56,512 nucleotides of DNA. Source: an uncultured Thiodictyon sp. (lineage in GTDB: Bacteria > Pseudomonadota > Gammaproteobacteria > Chromatiales > Chromatiaceae). The position numbers and the translations under genes were made by a program. Every line of letters starts with the position of its first letter. Within the stretch, counting starts at the first letter, position 1. The stretch covers positions 1 to 56,512 of the forward strand of contig CAILVI010000349.1 in the NCBI GenBank assembly GCA_903837595.1. Direction: 5' to 3'. Of this stretch, positions 56,019 to 56,512 are shown piece by piece. Under the pieces are notes generated by a model. It saw only the letters and a list, made by a program, of their open reading frames with translations, did not search any database and had not been told where the DNA came from.

Positions 56019-56512
56019 ATGCCGATGAGCGACTTCTATCAGGTCTTCCCGGAGCTCGCCGAGGCCGAGCTGCGCCGTGTCGAGCCCGCGCCGGGCGAGT
56101 ATGAGGGGGTGCCCGCCGACACCTATACCTTGGCGGAACACTACTGCGACGAAGCAGGCTGCGATTGCCGCCGGGTCTGCATCGTCGTCGCCGCGGCTGA
56201 CCGGGAGGCGGCAGCGGCGACCATCCTGCTGCGCCTGGACTGCGACGGCAAGCAGCCCGCCCCCTATCTGGACCCCGCGCAGCCCCAACCCCCTCAGGCC
56301 CCGGGGCTGCTTGAGCTGTTCGCACTGGAGCTGAGGCGCGACCCGGGCTATCTGCCCCGCATGCAGCGTCACTATGCGATGTTCAGGGCGCACTGCGATG
56401 GTCATCCCTATGCCGGGGCGCCATTCGCGGCGCCGGCGCCGACACTCACGGCCCTGCCGGGATCGGCCGGGGGCGCGCCGCGACACAAGGTGGGCCGCAA
56501 TGACCCTTGCCC
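56019..56512 (+). CDS. SEC-C motif protein (partial, runs off right edge)
   Basis: The frame opens at the ATG 56019 (MPMSDFYQVFPELAEAELRR; a second ATG lies at 56025) and stays open to the window end, giving 164 codons. The last residues are VGRNDPC, the first half of a SEC-C zinc-binding motif, whose remaining Cys and His residues would follow outside. A second Cys group is near the N-terminus (EHYCDEAGCDCRRVC, about 40-54). Proteins with this layout are uncharacterised and often carry SEC-C at the C-terminus. The gene is divergent from the WD40-caspase operon. Confidence 0.75.
   Translation, partial: MPMSDFYQVFPELAEAELRRVEPAPGEYEGVPADTYTLAEHYCDEAGCDCRRVCIVVAAADREAAAATILLRLDCDGKQPAPYLDPAQPQPPQAPGLLELFALELRRDPGYLPRMQRHYAMFRAHCDGHPYAGAPFAAPAPTLTALPGSAGGAPRHKVGRNDPC

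Overview
The window is GC-rich chromosomal DNA from a gammaproteobacterium, most likely a purple sulfur bacterium of the Chromatiaceae. This is inferred from the pairing of dissimilatory adenylylsulfate reductase (aprBA) with phosphoribulokinase, from the conserved uvrY-uvrC-pgsA-tRNA-Gly block, and from several DUF2887/Rpn-type nuclease genes. I cannot name the species from sequence alone.

Layout. (1) 1-7292: part of an integrated element, all genes on the minus strand, sitting at the 3' end of a tRNA-Gly(GCC) gene. In transcription order it has a tyrosine integrase, small unknown genes, a ParB-like protein, a DnaB-N/RepA-like ATPase fusion, a terminase-small-subunit-like protein and more unknown genes that run off the left edge. 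This order resembles a phage satellite or a cryptic prophage. (2) 7293-12774: tRNA-Gly, pgsA, uvrC, uvrY and the potassium transporter kup. (3) 12771-14274: a decayed copper-response locus with a CusS-like kinase relic, a CopK-like gene with an in-frame amber stop, and an intact CusF-like gene. (4) 14357-22214: phosphoribulokinase, an RpfC-like hybrid kinase, a GmhA/DiaA-like SIS protein, aprAB and rsmE. (5) 22373-27645: a 1426-residue hybrid kinase translationally coupled to an HD-GYP response regulator. (6) 27819-29721: a broken Rpn-type nuclease gene and an AT-richer orphan gene with features of a nucleotidyl-cyclase fold. (7) 29759-38306: tsaE-nnrD, then a glycogen cluster in the order glgX, GH57, DUF4912, glgA. 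(8) 38637-42842: relics of a DUF433/DUF5615 toxin-antitoxin pair, a partial duplicate of an MFS gene, a PAS-GGDEF diguanylate cyclase and the parent MFS gene. (9) 42854-50500: aroC and a tripartite RND efflux set (tolC-like, marR-like, adaptor, pump) with a matching near-palindrome in front of both efflux arms. (10) 50706-56512: a DUF2887 nuclease gene, a WD40-caspase protein split by a frameshift and coupled to a membrane TPR protein, and the start of a SEC-C protein.

How the genes work together. Sulfite oxidation by AprBA supplies electrons and ATP, PRK feeds CO2 fixation, and the glycogen cluster stores and remobilises the fixed carbon. Signalling is dense: two large hybrid kinases, an HD-GYP output protein and a GGDEF protein all point to c-di-GMP control. 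A family of roughly 50-bp double-hairpin repeats, a nested inverted repeat near aprB and several recently broken genes show continuing genome remodelling.
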